Under the pieces are notes generated by a model that was not told where the DNA came from, made no database searches, and saw only the letters and a program-made list of their open reading frames with translations. A DNA stretch of 64,000 nucleotides from Paracoccus sp. Z118. Its GTDB lineage: Bacteria > Pseudomonadota > Alphaproteobacteria > Rhodobacterales > Rhodobacteraceae. Position numbers and translations under genes: made by a program. The stretch's first letter is position 1. Every line of letters begins with the position of its first letter. Shown here one piece after another: positions 63,096 to 64,000 of this stretch. Location: the NCBI RefSeq assembly GCF_019061185.1, contig NZ_JAHQZU010000002.1, forward strand, positions 186,001 through 250,000. Direction: 5' to 3'.

Positions 63096-64000
63096 GCCGC
63101 CGTGCCCGAGAACGCGGCGTCCGGCACCGCGTCGAGATCCGCGACCCCCGCCTTCGCCTCGGCCAGATCGGCGGCATAGCGGGGCAGGATGCGGGTGATG
63201 TAGATCCGGGCCAGCGCCTTGCGGGCGTCGTCCCCGGCCATCGCCGCGGTCAGGTGATAGCTTGCGCCCAGCACGCGGGCGAAGGCGTCGAGATACGGCA
63301 CCGCGCCGGCGAAGCGGTCCTGCATTCCCGTCTCGACCAGCGCCGAGGTCGCCTCGCGCAGCGCCTCGGCCGCGTCCCAGACGGGCGCGGCAAGGTCGGG
63401 CAGCGCGGATTGCGCGGCCTGCACCCCGTCCATCACCTCGTCCAGCAGGCGCATCGCGGCCTCGCCCCCGTCCATCATCTTGCGGCCCACAAGGTCCATC
63501 GCCTGAATCCCGTTGGTGCCTTCGTAGATGGGCGTGATCCGCACGTCGCGCAGATACTGGGCCGCGCCGGTCTCCTCGATGAAGCCCATGCCGCCGTGGA
63601 CCTGCACCCCGGTGTCGGCCACGCGGCAGCCGACATCGGTGCCGTGCGCCTTGGCGATCGGGGTCAGCAGCGCGGCGCGGGCGGCCCATTCGTCGTCGCC
63701 CGTCGCCCGCGCCATGTCCAGCGCAGCGGCGCAGGACAGGCAGATGGCGCGGGCGGCGAACACCTCGGCCCGCGAGGTCGCCAGCATCCGGCGCACGTCG
63801 GCATGGCGGATGATCGGCCCCATCTGGTCGCGCTCGGCCGCATAGGCGGCGGCCTGCTGCAACGCGGCCTCGGCCAGCGCGACGCCCTGCACGCCGACGC
63901 CGAGGCGGGCCGCGTTCATCATCGTGAACATCGACGCCATGCCCTTGTGTTCCTCGCCGATCAGCCAGCCGGTCGCGCCCTCGAAGCTCATCACGCAGGT
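63092..64000 (-). CDS. Acyl-CoA dehydrogenase, C-terminal part (runs off window)
   Basis: About 303 C-terminal codons of an acyl-CoA dehydrogenase with the extra C-terminal domain; the N-terminus lies beyond base 64000. It includes MMNAARLGVGVQGVALAEAA, AERDQMGPIIRHADVRRML, QVHGGMGFIEETGAAQYLRD and ITPIYEGTNGIQAMDLVGRK, the catalytic core motifs with the Glu base in YEGTNGIQ. It oxidises acyl-CoA esters and feeds electrons to ETF and the ETF-ubiquinone oxidoreductase upstream. It overlaps the MBL gene as GTGA. Confidence 0.92.
   Translation of the reverse strand, partial: TCVMSFEGATGWLIGEEHKGMASMFTMMNAARLGVGVQGVALAEAALQQAAAYAAERDQMGPIIRHADVRRMLATSRAEVFAARAICLSCAAALDMARATGDDEWAARAALLTPIAKAHGTDVGCRVADTGVQVHGGMGFIEETGAAQYLRDVRITPIYEGTNGIQAMDLVGRKMMDGGEAAMRLLDEVMDGVQAAQSALPDLAAPVWDAAEALREATSALVETGMQDRFAGAVPYLDAFARVLGASYHLTAAMAGDDARKALARIYITRILPRYAADLAEAKAGVADLDAVPDAAFSGTAA

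Overview
The window is high-GC, almost fully coding DNA from an alphaproteobacterium, most likely family Rhodobacteraceae (Paracoccus/Rhodobacter-like; genus is inference). The signs are the glyQ-DUF6446-glyS order, a Rhodobacterales-type flagellar cluster, a small orphan aa3 cytochrome oxidase subunit IV, a Hint-domain protein, DUF2794, and intergenic repeats built around GGATATTTG. No plasmid, phage or insertion-sequence gene was recognised, so this reads as ordinary chromosome with local decay.

Layout. 1-4.3 kb: LysR regulator, 16-cysteine copper-storage-type protein, AI-2E family permease, an SDR without the usual Tyr-Lys pair, and 3-hydroxybutyrate dehydrogenase. 4.4-7.5 kb: small membrane protein, orphan YejA-like peptide-binding protein, CsbD-like acidic protein. 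7.5-14.7 kb: a 28-bp perfect inverted repeat, glyS (carrying a low-GC in-frame insert), DUF6446, glyQ, a SPOR-like/peptidoglycan-binding protein, trkH, tRNA-Gly(UCC). 15-23 kb: Hint protein, adenine deaminase, XpaC-like protein, truA, sugar transferase, universal stress protein, NifU-like scaffold, tsaB, rimI. 23.3-24.2 kb: a decayed nucleoside/sugar-type ABC transporter. 24.3-27.6 kb: gyrB and an outer-membrane barrel. 27.7-33.6 kb: the four-gene ligase-associated DNA repair operon (exonuclease, ATP-dependent ligase, Lhr-type helicase, PdeM). 33.7-41.4 kb: GST, DMT permease, mobA diverging from DUF2478-tusA-AEC permease-crotonase, DUF2794, two tandem I78 inhibitor lipoproteins, glutamate dehydrogenase. 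41.5-50.1 kb: flagellar genes in two divergent operons (fliL to flhB leftward, fliF to fliP rightward). 50-64 kb: acpS, unknown membrane protein, pdxJ, ispE, TPR protein, ETF-ubiquinone oxidoreductase, greA, unknown membrane protein, short AMACR-like protein, GNAT, azlCD, lipoprotein, COX IV, MBL-fold hydrolase and a truncated acyl-CoA dehydrogenase.

The most striking observation is in the flagellar region. motA runs out of frame straight into the cytoplasmic half of flhA. The motA 3' end and the whole membrane half of flhA are absent, while the flanking fliL, fliF, fliN, fliP, fliR and flhB look complete. If real, this one deletion should disable flagellar export and suggests a recent loss of motility. 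Other notable items are the glyS insert, the multiply frameshifted transporter next to gyrB, the repeat family that forms the ligase C-terminal tail, and a 24-bp tandem repeat that duplicates the pdeM start. Nothing here is clearly a wholly new system; most genes are core metabolism and housekeeping.
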